A stretch of 64,000 nucleotides of DNA from UMGS755 sp045602005 (GCA_045602005.1 JAZSAS010000087.1:1-64000), one strand, 5' to 3'; shown: positions 25,388 through 34,405, numbered from the stretch's first letter. The notes: generated from the letters alone by a model not told the origin. Translations and numbers: made by a program.

Positions 25388-26416
25388 TTACGTTCTTTTA
25401 TACCAATCCCACAGAATACCGGCGACAAGCAAAACACCCAGAATCCCGAAAAACACATAACAATACTGAACCAAGACAGAAAATTCCACAAAGGAAAGGG
25501 GCACCGCAGCCAAACAGACAGTAAATGCTGCCGGCCGTTGCCCGACACCCACAGCCGAAAGGCTCTGCACCACCGAAAAACCGGTAGACACCGCTGTGGT
25601 CAGCATGGCCATATATAAAACTGCTGAATATAAAAAATAAGCCAGCTCTCCTGCACGTTCAGATAACAAAAGCATTGGCAGAGAACTGCTCCAAACACTC
25701 TCTTCAAAATACAGTGCCAGGCAGCACAAAAAAGCCATGAGAGTTAATAGCGCACCACCCAACACACCGCCGGCTGCTGCTGTTTTTCTATCTTTTGCCA
25801 AGGCGCTGGTGGGCACCAGAACAGCTGTAGCAGTTAAAAGATTATACCCCACATAAAACAATGCATAAGGCAAAAAACGCCCCTGACTGCTGATTTGAGG
25901 CAACCATGCCGCCTGTGCATCTGTTATAACCGAATACAGTGCTACATACACCGTACCGATTAGCATGAAAGGTGTCAGCAAGAGATTGATGATTGAAAGT
26001 CCCTTTAAATCATAGAGAAAGACAAACAGACAAATTACATCTGTGAACAGAATGCCCCAGGCAGGCGACCAGGAAAAACGTTGACAAAAGAAAGCACCTG
26101 CCCCTGACAGCATGATGCAAAATCCTATGCATAAAAAAACCTCCGTTACAAAGGCCAGAGCATCTGACATCCTTTTACCAAACACAGTCTGCAAATAATT
26201 TCTATGTGTTTTTTGAGAAAGACCGTTTGCCTTGGATAAAATTAAGGCTCCCAGCAGGCAAAACAGCATGCCCGCTAGCAGACAGCCCAATAATCCACGC
26301 CGGCCGAATCTGACAAAAAACAGCACCAGCTCCTGCCCAGAAGCAAAACCGGCACCCAGCACAGTGCCCAGATAAACCGCTCCGATTTTTAACAAACTTT
26401 TTGCTTTTTTGCCCAA
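25388..26416 (-). CDS. YkvI-family membrane protein (APC-superfamily-like)
   Basis: 342 aa with about ten hydrophobic segments. The N-terminus KIGAVYLGTVLGAGFASGQE is the hallmark of the YkvI group, distant relatives of sodium- or amino-acid-coupled transporters, with the broken first helix GAGFASGQE. Substrate unknown. The start is TTG 26416 behind GAGGG at 7 nt; no ATG fits. It stands alone and points away from the DnaA-box-like cluster, with no clear terminator before tRNA-Pro. Confidence 0.8.
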   Translation of the reverse strand: MGKKAKSLLKIGAVYLGTVLGAGFASGQELVLFFVRFGRRGLLGCLLAGMLFCLLGALILSKANGLSQKTHRNYLQTVFGKRMSDALAFVTEVFLCIGFCIMLSGAGAFFCQRFSWSPAWGILFTDVICLFVFLYDLKGLSIINLLLTPFMLIGTVYVALYSVITDAQAAWLPQISSQGRFLPYALFYVGYNLLTATAVLVPTSALAKDRKTAAAGGVLGGALLTLMAFLCCLALYFEESVWSSSLPMLLLSERAGELAYFLYSAVLYMAMLTTAVSTGFSVVQSLSAVGVGQRPAAFTVCLAAVPLSFVEFSVLVQYCYVFFGILGVLLVAGILWDWYKRT

Positions 26417-26513
26417 AGAAAAACCCTCACTTTCTTATAACAATATTTTATGTAAACCAATCACGTTTTCCAGTGTTAAGGGGCTTTTCTCGTAAAATTA
26501 CAAACATTTGTTT

Positions 26514-26619
26514 TGTTGATATAAACCGTTGATAACCTGTTGATAATGTTGATAACTCACCTAAAATTCATATTTTCTACACATTTTTTTGTTGATAACC
26601 CTGTTAATTGTGTGAATAA
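26514..26619 (-). repeat. Cluster of six DnaA-box-like 9-mers
   Basis: On the minus strand all in one orientation: TTATTCACA (26611-26619), which fits the TTATNCACA consensus; TTATCAACA at 26590-26598, 26547-26555 and 26538-26546; TTATCAACG (26527-26535); and ATATCAACA (26514-26522). The two central copies abut. The flank on the hisD side is strongly AT-rich. No dnaA or dnaN gene is in the window, so this is a DnaA-binding candidate rather than a called origin. Confidence 0.55.
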
Positions 26620-26740
26620 CTTTTTTTTTACAATTCCAATGAGGTTTACATAAAATCTGTTAAAAATAAACAGTTTTCACGAATTTTCAAATGATATTTT
26701 TACAAAATCAGTTTTTTATTTAATTTTTATGTCCGTTGAC

Positions 26741-26769
26741 TTGCAATTATGCGACCTTTATGTTATATT
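26741..26769 (+). promoter_or_regulatory. Promoter of the hisD-like operon
   Basis: -35 TTGCAA (26741-26746), 17-bp spacer, -10 TATATT (26764-26769), about 55 nt before the hisD start; TTGACT overlaps just upstream as an alternative -35. Confidence 0.55.
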
Positions 26770-26824
26770 ATAAGTTAGGATAAACTGTTTTGTATCATAC
26801 TGTTTGGAAAGGACAACTGTTTTT

Positions 26825-28126
26825 ATGAAGGTACGTGTTTTAAAGGATATGACCCCCGAGGAAAAGGAATTTGTCTTAAAACGTGCGGAACAGGATATCA
26901 GCCGCCAGATGGAGCTGGCTAAAGAGGTGGCGGCAGATATTAAAGCCGGAGGCGATGCCGCCGTTTTAAAATATACAGAAAAATTTGATGGTGTGACTCT
27001 TGCGAAAGATGCCATTAAGGTTCGTGCTGAAGAAATTGAGGCAGGCTATAATCGGCTGGATAAAAAAACCCGTGATGCCATTGCCTATGCTGCAAAAAAC
27101 ATTAAAAACTTCCACGAAAAGCAAATGCCTGAGGAATTGTGGTTCACAAATGTGGATGAGGGGCTGATGGTTGGCGAAAAAACCACGCCCATCACCGATG
27201 TTTGCCTCTATGTGCCCCGTGGCAAAGGCAGCTTTCCTTCCGTACTGCTCATGCTGGGCATTCCGGCTTTGGTTGCCGGTGTGCCGAAGGTTTGCGTTGT
27301 GACCCCGCCTAACGAAGAGGGCACCTGCGATGATGCACTTTTGGCTGCTGCAAAAATCATCGGCATAACCGATATTTATAAAGTAGGCGGCATTCAGGCT
27401 GTTGCCGCCGTGGCTTACGGCACAGAAACCATTCCAAAATGTCATAAAATCATTGGTCCCGGCAACTCCTATGCCACAGCAGCCAAGCGTGTGCTGGCCG
27501 GCCAGATTGACAGCGGCTTGCCCGCCGGACCCAGTGAGGTTATCATTTTGGCCGATGAGCATGCTGACCCGGAAAAGGTCGCTCTTGACGTGATGATTGA
27601 GGCAGAGCACGGCCCCGATTCAGCAGCACTTTTGGTGACACATTCCCGTGAGTTGGTGGATAAAGTGTTGCCCATTATCCAGCGACAGCTTCCCAAACTC
27701 TCTGAAAAACGCCAAAGCTTTATCAACACCAATTTTGAAACCTATGGCGGTGTGGTTTTAACTGAATCTCTTGATGAATCCATTGATTTTGTGAATGAAT
27801 ATGCACCGGAACACATGGAGGTTATGACAAAAAATCCCTTTGCTGTTCTGGAAAAAATAAAAAATGCCGGTGAAATCCTGCTGGGGGATTACACCCCCGT
27901 CACCCTGTGCAATTTTGTGTTGGGTCCCAACGCCATTCTGCCCACCGGCGGTTTTGCTAAAACCTATTCCTCTGTTTCTGTTATGGACTTTTTAAAACGT
28001 TCCTCCGTTGGTTATGCCAGCCGAGAAGGCTTCATGCGTGTGCGTGAGCACGCTTCACGGATTGCTCGGGTGGAGGGTTTTGATGCCCATGCACTGGCAG
28101 TGGAAGAAAGGAGCACAAAAGAATGA
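26825..28126 (+). CDS. hisD: Histidinol dehydrogenase family protein, divergent active site
   Basis: 433 aa, zinc-dependent NAD dehydrogenase family (L-histidinol to L-histidine in canonical members). Family motifs are clear: GPGNSYATAAKR, GLPAGPSEV, AEHGPDS, EYAPEHME with the Glu-His base pair kept, and EGFDAH with the last Zn ligand. But against E. coli HisD the ligand Gln259 is Glu (EAEH), Asp360 is Asn (TPVTLCNF for the usual GDY), and substrate His367 is Ala (GPNA). The Gln/Asp to Glu/Asn swap keeps net charge. This suggests a different substrate, as in other HisD-like dehydrogenases. ATG 26825 follows AAAGGA at 11 nt; TTG 26804 overlaps that site and is rejected. It overlaps the next gene by 4 nt. 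Confidence 0.85.
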   Translation: MKVRVLKDMTPEEKEFVLKRAEQDISRQMELAKEVAADIKAGGDAAVLKYTEKFDGVTLAKDAIKVRAEEIEAGYNRLDKKTRDAIAYAAKNIKNFHEKQMPEELWFTNVDEGLMVGEKTTPITDVCLYVPRGKGSFPSVLLMLGIPALVAGVPKVCVVTPPNEEGTCDDALLAAAKIIGITDIYKVGGIQAVAAVAYGTETIPKCHKIIGPGNSYATAAKRVLAGQIDSGLPAGPSEVIILADEHADPEKVALDVMIEAEHGPDSAALLVTHSRELVDKVLPIIQRQLPKLSEKRQSFINTNFETYGGVVLTESLDESIDFVNEYAPEHMEVMTKNPFAVLEKIKNAGEILLGDYTPVTLCNFVLGPNAILPTGGFAKTYSSVSVMDFLKRSSVGYASREGFMRVREHASRIARVEGFDAHALAVEERSTKE

Positions 28127-28749
28127 AAAAGACAGTTTGCGTCACAAGAAAAACTTCAGAATCTTACATGACTGTCAAATTAGATGCATCTGGTTTAGCG
28201 CCGGATTACAGAAAACGAATTAAAACCCATGCCCCCTTCTTTTCACACATGCTGGAGCACATTGCATGGCGCAGCGGTGTAACAATTGAAACCGATTTCT
28301 CTCTGGATGAATTCACCCTGAATCACGTTATTTATGAAGATTTAGGAATTACCTTCGGCAAGGCCGCCCGTTCTTATGTTTGGGAAAACAAAGCAGAAGG
28401 TGCCACAGGTTATGGCGACGGCATTGGCATCATTGACGAGGCAAAGGCCACCTGTGCTATCAGCTTTGAAGAGCGTGCTTACTGCAGCTTTGACCATAGC
28501 GCCATCTCTCTTCCTGCTGAAACAGAAGGTGTTTTAAGCGAGGATTTAAGCACCTTTTTAGAGGGATTTTGTCAGGGAGCACAGTGCACATTGCATATTG
28601 ATATCACCAAAGGCGTGAATGGTCACCACATTTGGGAGGCTGTTTTCCGGGCTTTAGGCATCGCTTTAGGACGTGCCTTTTATCTGGACGCTGCCCGTCA
28701 GAATCTTTCTGCCGGTGTTGCAGGCTCTGTGACGTTCACTGTTGAATAA
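28123..28749 (+). CDS. hisB: Imidazoleglycerol-phosphate dehydratase-like protein, metal ligands partly lost
   Basis: 208 aa, a two-fold repeated IGPD fold. The C-terminal half keeps GHHIWEAVFRALG, matching HHxxEAxFKA, and TLHIDI. The N-terminal half is altered: the HHTVED box reads NHVIYED (second His replaced by Val), and the DHMLxxLAxHG box reads SHMLEHIAWRSG (final His lost). Canonical enzymes use these His residues to hold two Mn ions, so normal dehydration of imidazoleglycerol phosphate is doubtful. ATGA overlap with the hisD-like gene. The name is by homology only; the three-gene set lacks hisG, C, A, F, H and I here. Confidence 0.7.
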   Translation: MKKTVCVTRKTSESYMTVKLDASGLAPDYRKRIKTHAPFFSHMLEHIAWRSGVTIETDFSLDEFTLNHVIYEDLGITFGKAARSYVWENKAEGATGYGDGIGIIDEAKATCAISFEERAYCSFDHSAISLPAETEGVLSEDLSTFLEGFCQGAQCTLHIDITKGVNGHHIWEAVFRALGIALGRAFYLDAARQNLSAGVAGSVTFTVE

Positions 28750-28764
28750 GGAGTTACTTTTTGT

Positions 28765-29787
28765 ATGCTGAAACCCTTTTTAAATCACTATGATACCATC
28801 CTGTTGGATATGGACGGTGTGATTACCAGCGAGCAGGTTTATTGGAACGCTGCCGCACTGACGGTTTGGGAGCTTTTGTTCTCTCGTCACTACTTCGGCA
28901 CAGAGGACATTAATCCGGAAGCGCTGATGACCGCACTGCCGGAAATCAGACGACAGCTTTTTCAAGATGATGCCGTCATTCGCCTGTTAAAAAACAAGGG
29001 CGTGAACAACAACTGGGATTTAGCCTGGGCGGTTGTGGGCGGCTTGTTGCTGTTAGGCAAAGGAAATGAACCTGCCGTTTATGATTGGCTGGCCTCCCTG
29101 CCTGATGTAGCCGGTGGATTCTATGCCGCTGTTGGGGATGGAATTCACAGTGCCGGTTTGCCAAAAGAAGAAGCTGCGCATCACGGGGGCTTGTGGAACA
29201 CCATTCAACTTGCTTTTCAAGAATGGTTCTTAGGCAGTGAGCTGCTTCCCCTGCACTGGAACAGTCCCTCTCTGCAACCGGGCAAGCCAGGGCTCACCTT
29301 TTCTGAAGAACCTATTGTAGATAAAGCAAAGCTGACCGTGCTGTTAGGCGAGCTGGGCAGTAGAAAGCGCCTGGGCATCGGCTCCGGCCGCCCCCGTGTG
29401 GAGGCTGAAACACCTCTAGAGGCGTGGAATGTTCTTTCCTGCTTCACAGAAGATGCCATTGTGACCTACAACGAGGTTTTAAACGCTCAGAATCAATTAG
29501 CCCAGCCCATTGCTCTCACAAAGCCACATCCTTACATGTTCCTGCGTGGTGTGTTTGGTGATGCCGTCAGCGACATAGATTTGCTAAATGGTAATTATGA
29601 TGTAAAGCCCTGCAAAAAAACGCTGGTAATTGGCGATGCCGGCTGCGACCTGTTTGCCGCCAAAAGTGCCGGCTGTGATTTTGCCGCTGTTTTAACCGGC
29701 ATTGAGGGAGAAAATGCCAGAGGCTATTTTGAAGAAAACGGTGCAGATTACATTCTGCATAATATATTAGAACTTTTGGAATCTTAA
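28765..29787 (+). CDS. HAD-superfamily hydrolase in the his-like operon
   Basis: 340 aa. All four HAD motifs are present: LLDMDGVIT (nucleophile Asp near residue 15), GIGSGRPR (Ser of motif II), TKPHPYMF (Lys of motif III) and VIGDAGCDLFAAKSAG (GDxxxD). A large helical cap of about 150 residues lies between motifs I and II. It is likely a phosphatase acting on a small organic phosphate. An AAGGAG site precedes ATG 28765, 15 nt after the HisB-like stop. A histidinol-phosphate phosphatase role is possible but the odd HisD and HisB neighbours argue for another phosphorylated metabolite. Confidence 0.8.
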   Translation: MLKPFLNHYDTILLDMDGVITSEQVYWNAAALTVWELLFSRHYFGTEDINPEALMTALPEIRRQLFQDDAVIRLLKNKGVNNNWDLAWAVVGGLLLLGKGNEPAVYDWLASLPDVAGGFYAAVGDGIHSAGLPKEEAAHHGGLWNTIQLAFQEWFLGSELLPLHWNSPSLQPGKPGLTFSEEPIVDKAKLTVLLGELGSRKRLGIGSGRPRVEAETPLEAWNVLSCFTEDAIVTYNEVLNAQNQLAQPIALTKPHPYMFLRGVFGDAVSDIDLLNGNYDVKPCKKTLVIGDAGCDLFAAKSAGCDFAAVLTGIEGENARGYFEENGADYILHNILELLES

Positions 29788-29834
29788 AAATATAAATTTG
29801 TTTATTTTTTATTAAATTTAGGAGGATATAGAAT

Positions 29835-30044
29835 ATGGCAAAGCAAGTAACAAAGGAAACCATTATTATGGATGTTTTAAAGCTGGACAGCGGTACCGCA
29901 AAATTCTTTTTTGAAATCGGTATGCACTGCTTAGGCTGTCCCTCAGCCAGCGGAGAGTCTATTGCTGAAGCCTGTGCTGTTCACGGCGAAGATGCCGATG
30001 CATTGGTTGAACGCATTAATGCATACCTTGCTGAGTGTGAATAA
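29835..30044 (+). CDS. DUF1858-domain protein, redox-disulfide type
   Basis: 69 aa, essentially one DUF1858 domain (VTKETIIMDVLKLDSGTAKF...MHCLGCPSASGESIAEA) with the paired Cys CLGC. The domain is found alone or fused to hybrid-cluster proteins, where a disulfide role is proposed. AGGAGG precedes the ATG. A terminator follows directly, so it may be the last gene of the hisD-like operon or a separate unit. Confidence 0.85.
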   Translation: MAKQVTKETIIMDVLKLDSGTAKFFFEIGMHCLGCPSASGESIAEACAVHGEDADALVERINAYLAECE

Positions 30045-30084
30045 AAAACGGCGGACAGCGGGATAGATTCCCGCCGTTTTTTTT
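30045..30084 (+). terminator. Terminator after the DUF1858 gene
   Basis: AAAACGGCGG (30045-30054) pairs with CCGCCGTTTT, followed by TTTTTTCTTG. Confidence 0.85.
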
Positions 30085-30113
30085 CTTGTAAGTTGCCACC
30101 AAGGAGGATTAAA

Positions 30114-32360
30114 ATGGAAAGCGAAAAGAAATATCGATTAAAAATAGAAGGCATGCGCTGTGCCGCCTGTTCTGCTGCGGCAGAGCGTGCCCTGCGAAGC
30201 ACACCGGGTGTGACTGAGGTAGCGGTGAATCTGGCTATGTCTACCGGAGAAATCAAAGGCAGTGCCGACCTTGATCCCAAGGCCGCCATCCGTGCCTTAG
30301 AGGCTTTGGGTTACAAAGGCACACTGCTCAAAGAGGATGAAACCGCTATTTCTGCTACAAAAGACTATCATCCCGCTGAGGTGGCCATTGGACTAGTTTT
30401 CGGTGCCCTTGTTATGTACATTGGCATGTCACACATGCTCCCCTTCCCCTTGCCACTGCCGGCTTTTATTGAAATGCACACTAGCCCCGTCGGTTTCACC
30501 CTCGCTCAACTGATTCTTTGCCTACCCGTTCTTTTTGTGGGGCGCCGGTTTTTGATTACAGGTGTCAACCGTCTGGTTCGTCTGCATCCCAACATGGATT
30601 CACTGGTGGCACTGGGAACCGGCTCCGCCTTTTTATATAGTCTGTACCACACAGCGCTGGTTCTGGGCGGCAACACGGCAAAAGCACATGAGCTATATTT
30701 TGAGTCTGCTGCCGTGGTTCTGGCATTGATTCTGCTCGGTAAATTTTTAGAAGAAAAAAGCAAAAACCGTGCCAAAGATGCCATTTCCTCACTGGCACGG
30801 CTGATTCCCCAAACCTGCACTGTCCTCCGAAACGGCAATGCTGTCACCGCAAAAAGTGGCGAAGTGCTCATGGATGAAATCGTGCTCTGTGCCGCCGGCG
30901 AAAAAATTGCCGTAGACGGTATCGTTACAGAAGGCGGCGGAGATGTAGATGAATCCATGCTCACCGGTGAAAGCCTGCCCGTTTATAAAGAAGAAGGCAG
31001 CAAGGTTTCCGGCGGCACAATTTTAAAGGACGGTTTTCTCAAAATTCGCACCACCGGTGCAGGCGGTGCTACAGCCGCCGCACAGATTATGCGTCTGGTT
31101 GCAGAAGCACAGCAAAAAAAAGCACCGATTTCACGACTGGCAGACCGAATTTCCGCCGTGTTCGTGCCTGCGGTTTTAGCTGTTGCTCTGCTGGCTGCCG
31201 CTATTTGGGCGATTTTAGGCAAAGAAGCAGGCTATGTTCTTCAAATTTTCGTTTCTGTTCTGGTGGTGGCATGCCCCTGCTCCTTAGGACTTGCTACGCC
31301 TATTGCTGTTATGGTAGCTTCCGGAAGAGGTGCAAAACTAGGCGTTTTGTTTCGTGGCGGAGACGTGGTGGAACGTCTTTCACAGATTAACATGGCATTG
31401 TTTGATAAAACGGGCACTGTCACCGAGGGTGAATTAAAGGTCAGCAGTCTAGATAGTGTTGCGGGTCAGGAAACAGCCGACTGGCTACCTCTTGCTGCCG
31501 GTGCTGAGCATGGCAGTGTGCACCCCGTGGCAAAAGCACTCCTCGCCTATGCCGCAGAAAAAGGCATCACCCATCCCATGCCCGAAACAGTGAATACACA
31601 GGCCGGCAAGGGTGTTTCTGCAGAGATTAGCAGTCACACTGTGCTAGCCGGCACAAAGAGATTCATGGAGGAAAACGGCATTGACAGCACACCTTTCCCC
31701 CAGCCTCCTGTCGGCATGGCGGCTGTTTATGTGTCAGTCGATGGCACGCCTATGGGTGTTATCGGTTTTTCCGACACTGTCAAGCCATCCAGCCGCGAGG
31801 CAGTTTCCCGTCTTTCCGCCATGCACATTGAATCGGCTATGATTACTGGCGATAACCAGGCCGCTGCTGCTCACGCTGCAGAAGAAACCGGCATTCAGCG
31901 TGTGCTGGCTGAAGTGCTCCCCGGTGATAAAGCTGACGAGGTTCAACGACTGAAAGAAGAGGGACATAAAACCGCCATGATTGGCGACGGCATTAACGAT
32001 GCCCCTGCTTTAGCCAGTGCCCATGTGGGGGTTTGCGTGTTTGGCGGAACCGATGTAGCTGCAGAGGTGGCAGGCGTTCTTTTAATGAGAAGCGATCTCC
32101 TCGCCTTTACAGATGCAGTAGCACTCTCCCGTTTTTCTATGAAAATCATTCGCCAGAACCTGTTCTGGGCTTTTATTTATAATACCATCGGCATTCCTCT
32201 GGCTGCCGGTGTGTTGTCCCACTGGGGCATTTTTCTGTCGCCGGCCCTGGCAGGCACCATGATGGCGCTCTCCTCCGTTTGTGTTGTGACAAACTCACTA
32301 CGCATTACACGGTTTCACCCTGAAAAAAAGTTGAAGAAATTGGCAAAAACTGTCTTGTAA
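30114..32360 (+). CDS. copA: Heavy-metal P1B-type ATPase, copper exporter type
   Basis: 748 aa. An N-terminal HMA metal-binding domain (about 5-70) with GMRCAACSAA, eight membrane segments, CPC in ACPCSLGLATP (Cu+ family signature), phosphorylation site DKTGTVTEG, the HP dipeptide in GSVHPVAKAL, and the hinge GDGINDAPALASAHVG. It exports Cu+ (or Ag+) across the plasma membrane using ATP. ATG 30114 sits 6 nt after AAGGAGG; the upstream TTG 30093 would include the ribosome site. No CsoR or CopZ gene adjoins it. Confidence 0.93.
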   Translation: MESEKKYRLKIEGMRCAACSAAAERALRSTPGVTEVAVNLAMSTGEIKGSADLDPKAAIRALEALGYKGTLLKEDETAISATKDYHPAEVAIGLVFGALVMYIGMSHMLPFPLPLPAFIEMHTSPVGFTLAQLILCLPVLFVGRRFLITGVNRLVRLHPNMDSLVALGTGSAFLYSLYHTALVLGGNTAKAHELYFESAAVVLALILLGKFLEEKSKNRAKDAISSLARLIPQTCTVLRNGNAVTAKSGEVLMDEIVLCAAGEKIAVDGIVTEGGGDVDESMLTGESLPVYKEEGSKVSGGTILKDGFLKIRTTGAGGATAAAQIMRLVAEAQQKKAPISRLADRISAVFVPAVLAVALLAAAIWAILGKEAGYVLQIFVSVLVVACPCSLGLATPIAVMVASGRGAKLGVLFRGGDVVERLSQINMALFDKTGTVTEGELKVSSLDSVAGQETADWLPLAAGAEHGSVHPVAKALLAYAAEKGITHPMPETVNTQAGKGVSAEISSHTVLAGTKRFMEENGIDSTPFPQPPVGMAAVYVSVDGTPMGVIGFSDTVKPSSREAVSRLSAMHIESAMITGDNQAAAAHAAEETGIQRVLAEVLPGDKADEVQRLKEEGHKTAMIGDGINDAPALASAHVGVCVFGGTDVAAEVAGVLLMRSDLLAFTDAVALSRFSMKIIRQNLFWAFIYNTIGIPLAAGVLSHWGIFLSPALAGTMMALSSVCVVTNSLRITRFHPEKKLKKLAKTVL

Positions 32361-32383
32361 TTTAAGGAAATTTTTGATATAAT
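32355..32383 (+). promoter_or_regulatory. Promoter of the sodium-pump decarboxylase operon
   Basis: -35 TTGTAA (32355-32360, overlapping the copA stop), 17-bp spacer, -10 TATAAT (32378-32383). A leader of about 135 nt precedes the first gene. Confidence 0.6.
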
Positions 32384-32522
32384 GATATTTGGTGAGATTT
32401 TGGATTATTCGGCAAAAAAGCTTCTAAAATGATGCCTTTGCCGGACTTTCCTGTTTGCATATATGCGCCCCAAAATCCTTATTTTCGTGGCACATAAAGT
32501 ACCAGTAACTAGGAGGTTTACC

Positions 32523-34040
32523 ATGAGTACAAATAACAAGCTGGCCGGCCTTCAGGCTCGCCGTTCTGCCATTGCAGAAGGCGGCGGTTCTGAAAAGGTA
32601 GCCAAACAGCACGATGCCGGCAAACTAACGGCACGTGAGAGAATTGCCCTTCTCTTTGATGAAGGCAGTTTCATTGAACTAGATGCCATGGCAGGCAACG
32701 CTGACGCACCCTGTGACGGCGTGATTTGCGGCTACGGCACGGTGGACATGCGCCCCGTATTCGCCTATAGCCAGGATTTTACTGTGATGGGTGGCTCCGT
32801 AGGCATGCTTCATGGAAAAAAGATTGCCAAGGTAATTGACCTGGCAATGAAAACAGGTGCTCCTATTGTGGCAATGCTGGATTCCGGCGGCGCCAGAATT
32901 CAAGAGGGCTCTAATGCACTTCAGGCTATGGGAACTATCATGCAGAAAACAGCACTGGCTTCCGGTGTTGTTCCCCAGATTGCAGCGGTTATGGGTCCTT
33001 GTGCAGGCGGTGCTGCCGCAGCAGCTACCCTTTCCGACTTTGTGTTTATGACAAAAGAGGCTTCCACCCTCTACCTTTCCGGCCCCTCTATGATTAAAGG
33101 AGCCACCGGCGAGAAGCTGGATGCAAAGACTCTGGGCGGTGCCATGGCAAATGCTGAAGAAAGCGGCAACTGCCACGTTGTGTGTGATAACGACGAGGCG
33201 ATTTTAGGTGCTGTTAGAGGCCTTCTCTCTTATCTCCCCTCTAACAATTTAGAGGACGCTCCTTATATGGATACTGACGATATCAACCGCTTATCACCGG
33301 TTTTAAACGAGCTGATTCCCGATTCTGACGATGCAGGCTATAATGTAAAAACTGCCATCGCAGAAATTGCTGACGCAGGCTCTGTGTTTGAGATTATGCC
33401 GTTTTATGCCGGAAACATAGTCACTGCACTGGCACGGTTAAATGGCGCCACTGTGGGGTTTGTTGCTAACCAGGCAGCCCAAGGCGGTCTCATGACCTCT
33501 GCCGCTGCTGAAAAGGCAACCCGCTTTGTTCGTTTCTGCGACAGCTTTAATATTCCCCTGGTTTCCCTGACGGATACTGACGGCTATGTTGCAAGCGTTC
33601 AGGAAGAGCATGCTGGCATTGCCCGCAAAATAGCAGCACTGGCATATAGCTATGCTGAGGCCACCGTTCCTAAAGTGAATGTGATTCTGCGCAAGGCCTG
33701 CGGCAGTGCTTACATTGCCATGGGCAGCAAGCATATTGGTGCCGACATGGCATTTGCATGGCCCACTGCTCAGATTGCTGTTATGCAGGCAGAGGGTGCC
33801 GCTAACATTATTTACAGAAAAGATATGCAGAAGGCAGAGGATCCCATCCGTGCCAGAGCTGCCTTTGTGGAGAATTTTAAAGAAACCTATGCAAACCCCT
33901 ATGAGGCGGCTAAACAAGGCTATGTGGACGATGTAATTGAGCCCGATTCAACAAGGCAGCGGGTGATTGCCGCCCTGTTGATGCTGGCAGGCAAACGTGA
34001 AACTCTCCCTGCAAAGAAGCATGGCACTATGCCGCTGTAA
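32523..34040 (+). CDS. mmdA: Acyl-CoA carboxyltransferase subunit (methylmalonyl-CoA decarboxylase alpha type)
   Basis: 505 aa, crotonase-fold carboxyltransferase with paired N and C domains. Landmarks: HDAGKLTARERIALLFDEGS, DSGGARIQEG, MGPCAGGAAAAA, TLYLSGPSMIK, FVANQAAQGG, SLTDTDGYV and RKACGSAYIAM. The family moves CO2 between an acyl-CoA (methylmalonyl-CoA, glutaconyl-CoA or malonyl-CoA) and carrier biotin. Gene order with the gamma, biotin and beta subunits points to methylmalonyl-CoA to propionyl-CoA. It also matches the 12S subunit of Propionibacterium transcarboxylase, relevant because a 5S-like gene ends the operon. ATG 32523 has AGGAGG at 6 nt. Confidence 0.9.
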   Translation: MSTNNKLAGLQARRSAIAEGGGSEKVAKQHDAGKLTARERIALLFDEGSFIELDAMAGNADAPCDGVICGYGTVDMRPVFAYSQDFTVMGGSVGMLHGKKIAKVIDLAMKTGAPIVAMLDSGGARIQEGSNALQAMGTIMQKTALASGVVPQIAAVMGPCAGGAAAAATLSDFVFMTKEASTLYLSGPSMIKGATGEKLDAKTLGGAMANAEESGNCHVVCDNDEAILGAVRGLLSYLPSNNLEDAPYMDTDDINRLSPVLNELIPDSDDAGYNVKTAIAEIADAGSVFEIMPFYAGNIVTALARLNGATVGFVANQAAQGGLMTSAAAEKATRFVRFCDSFNIPLVSLTDTDGYVASVQEEHAGIARKIAALAYSYAEATVPKVNVILRKACGSAYIAMGSKHIGADMAFAWPTAQIAVMQAEGAANIIYRKDMQKAEDPIRARAAFVENFKETYANPYEAAKQGYVDDVIEPDSTRQRVIAALLMLAGKRETLPAKKHGTMPL

Positions 34041-34060
34041 GGCAGAAAGGACGGATCGTA

Positions 34061-34405
34061 ATGACTAACATTTATGTTCAGGGTGCGGTTGTTGCTGTTA
34101 TCGGTATCTGCACAGTGTTTACGGTATTGGCGGTTCTCTGGGGCGTTTTAGAATTAATGCGTGTTATCTTTACCGCAAAAAATAAAAAAACTGCAGCTGT
34201 TCCGGCTGCTCCAGCTCCTGCCCCAGCCCCAACGGCTGTGCCTACAACCACAGAAGACGACAGTGAGCTGATTGCTGCGCTGACCGCCGCTATTGCCGCC
34301 AGCCTGAATCAGTCCACCAGCAACTTAAAAATTAAGTCGTACCGCAGAATTGAAAACGCACCGGTTTGGAACCGAACCGCACGTCGGGACAACCTGATCG
34401 GTTAA
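34061..34405 (+). CDS. Sodium pump decarboxylase gamma subunit (OadG/MmdD type)
   Basis: 114 aa with one N-terminal membrane helix (VAVIGICTVFTVLAVLWGVL), an Ala/Pro-rich linker and a C-terminal segment (SYRRIENAPVWNRTARRDNL) typical of gamma/delta subunits that tie the carboxyltransferase to the membrane pump. It lies between the mmdA and biotin-carrier genes. Confidence 0.85.
   Translation: MTNIYVQGAVVAVIGICTVFTVLAVLWGVLELMRVIFTAKNKKTAAVPAAPAPAPAPTAVPTTTEDDSELIAALTAAIAASLNQSTSNLKIKSYRRIENAPVWNRTARRDNLIG

Larger units (their letters stand above)
26417..26824. other. AT-rich intergenic region between divergent ykvI-like and hisD-like genes
   Basis: 408 bp without a gene. It holds the cluster of DnaA-box-like 9-mers (26514-26619), a very AT-rich stretch (26620-26740) and a promoter facing hisD (26741-26769). 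Confidence 0.8.

Noticed and set aside
26514..26740. Chromosomal origin oriC
   Set aside because: Boxes and AT-rich DNA fit, but dnaA, dnaN, rpmH or gidA are absent and genes such as ffh, eno and pgk to the right face toward it; kept only as a DnaA-box-like cluster.
26966..27610. 214-aa minus-strand ORF
   Set aside because: Lies fully antisense within hisD, with no ribosome site or family resemblance.
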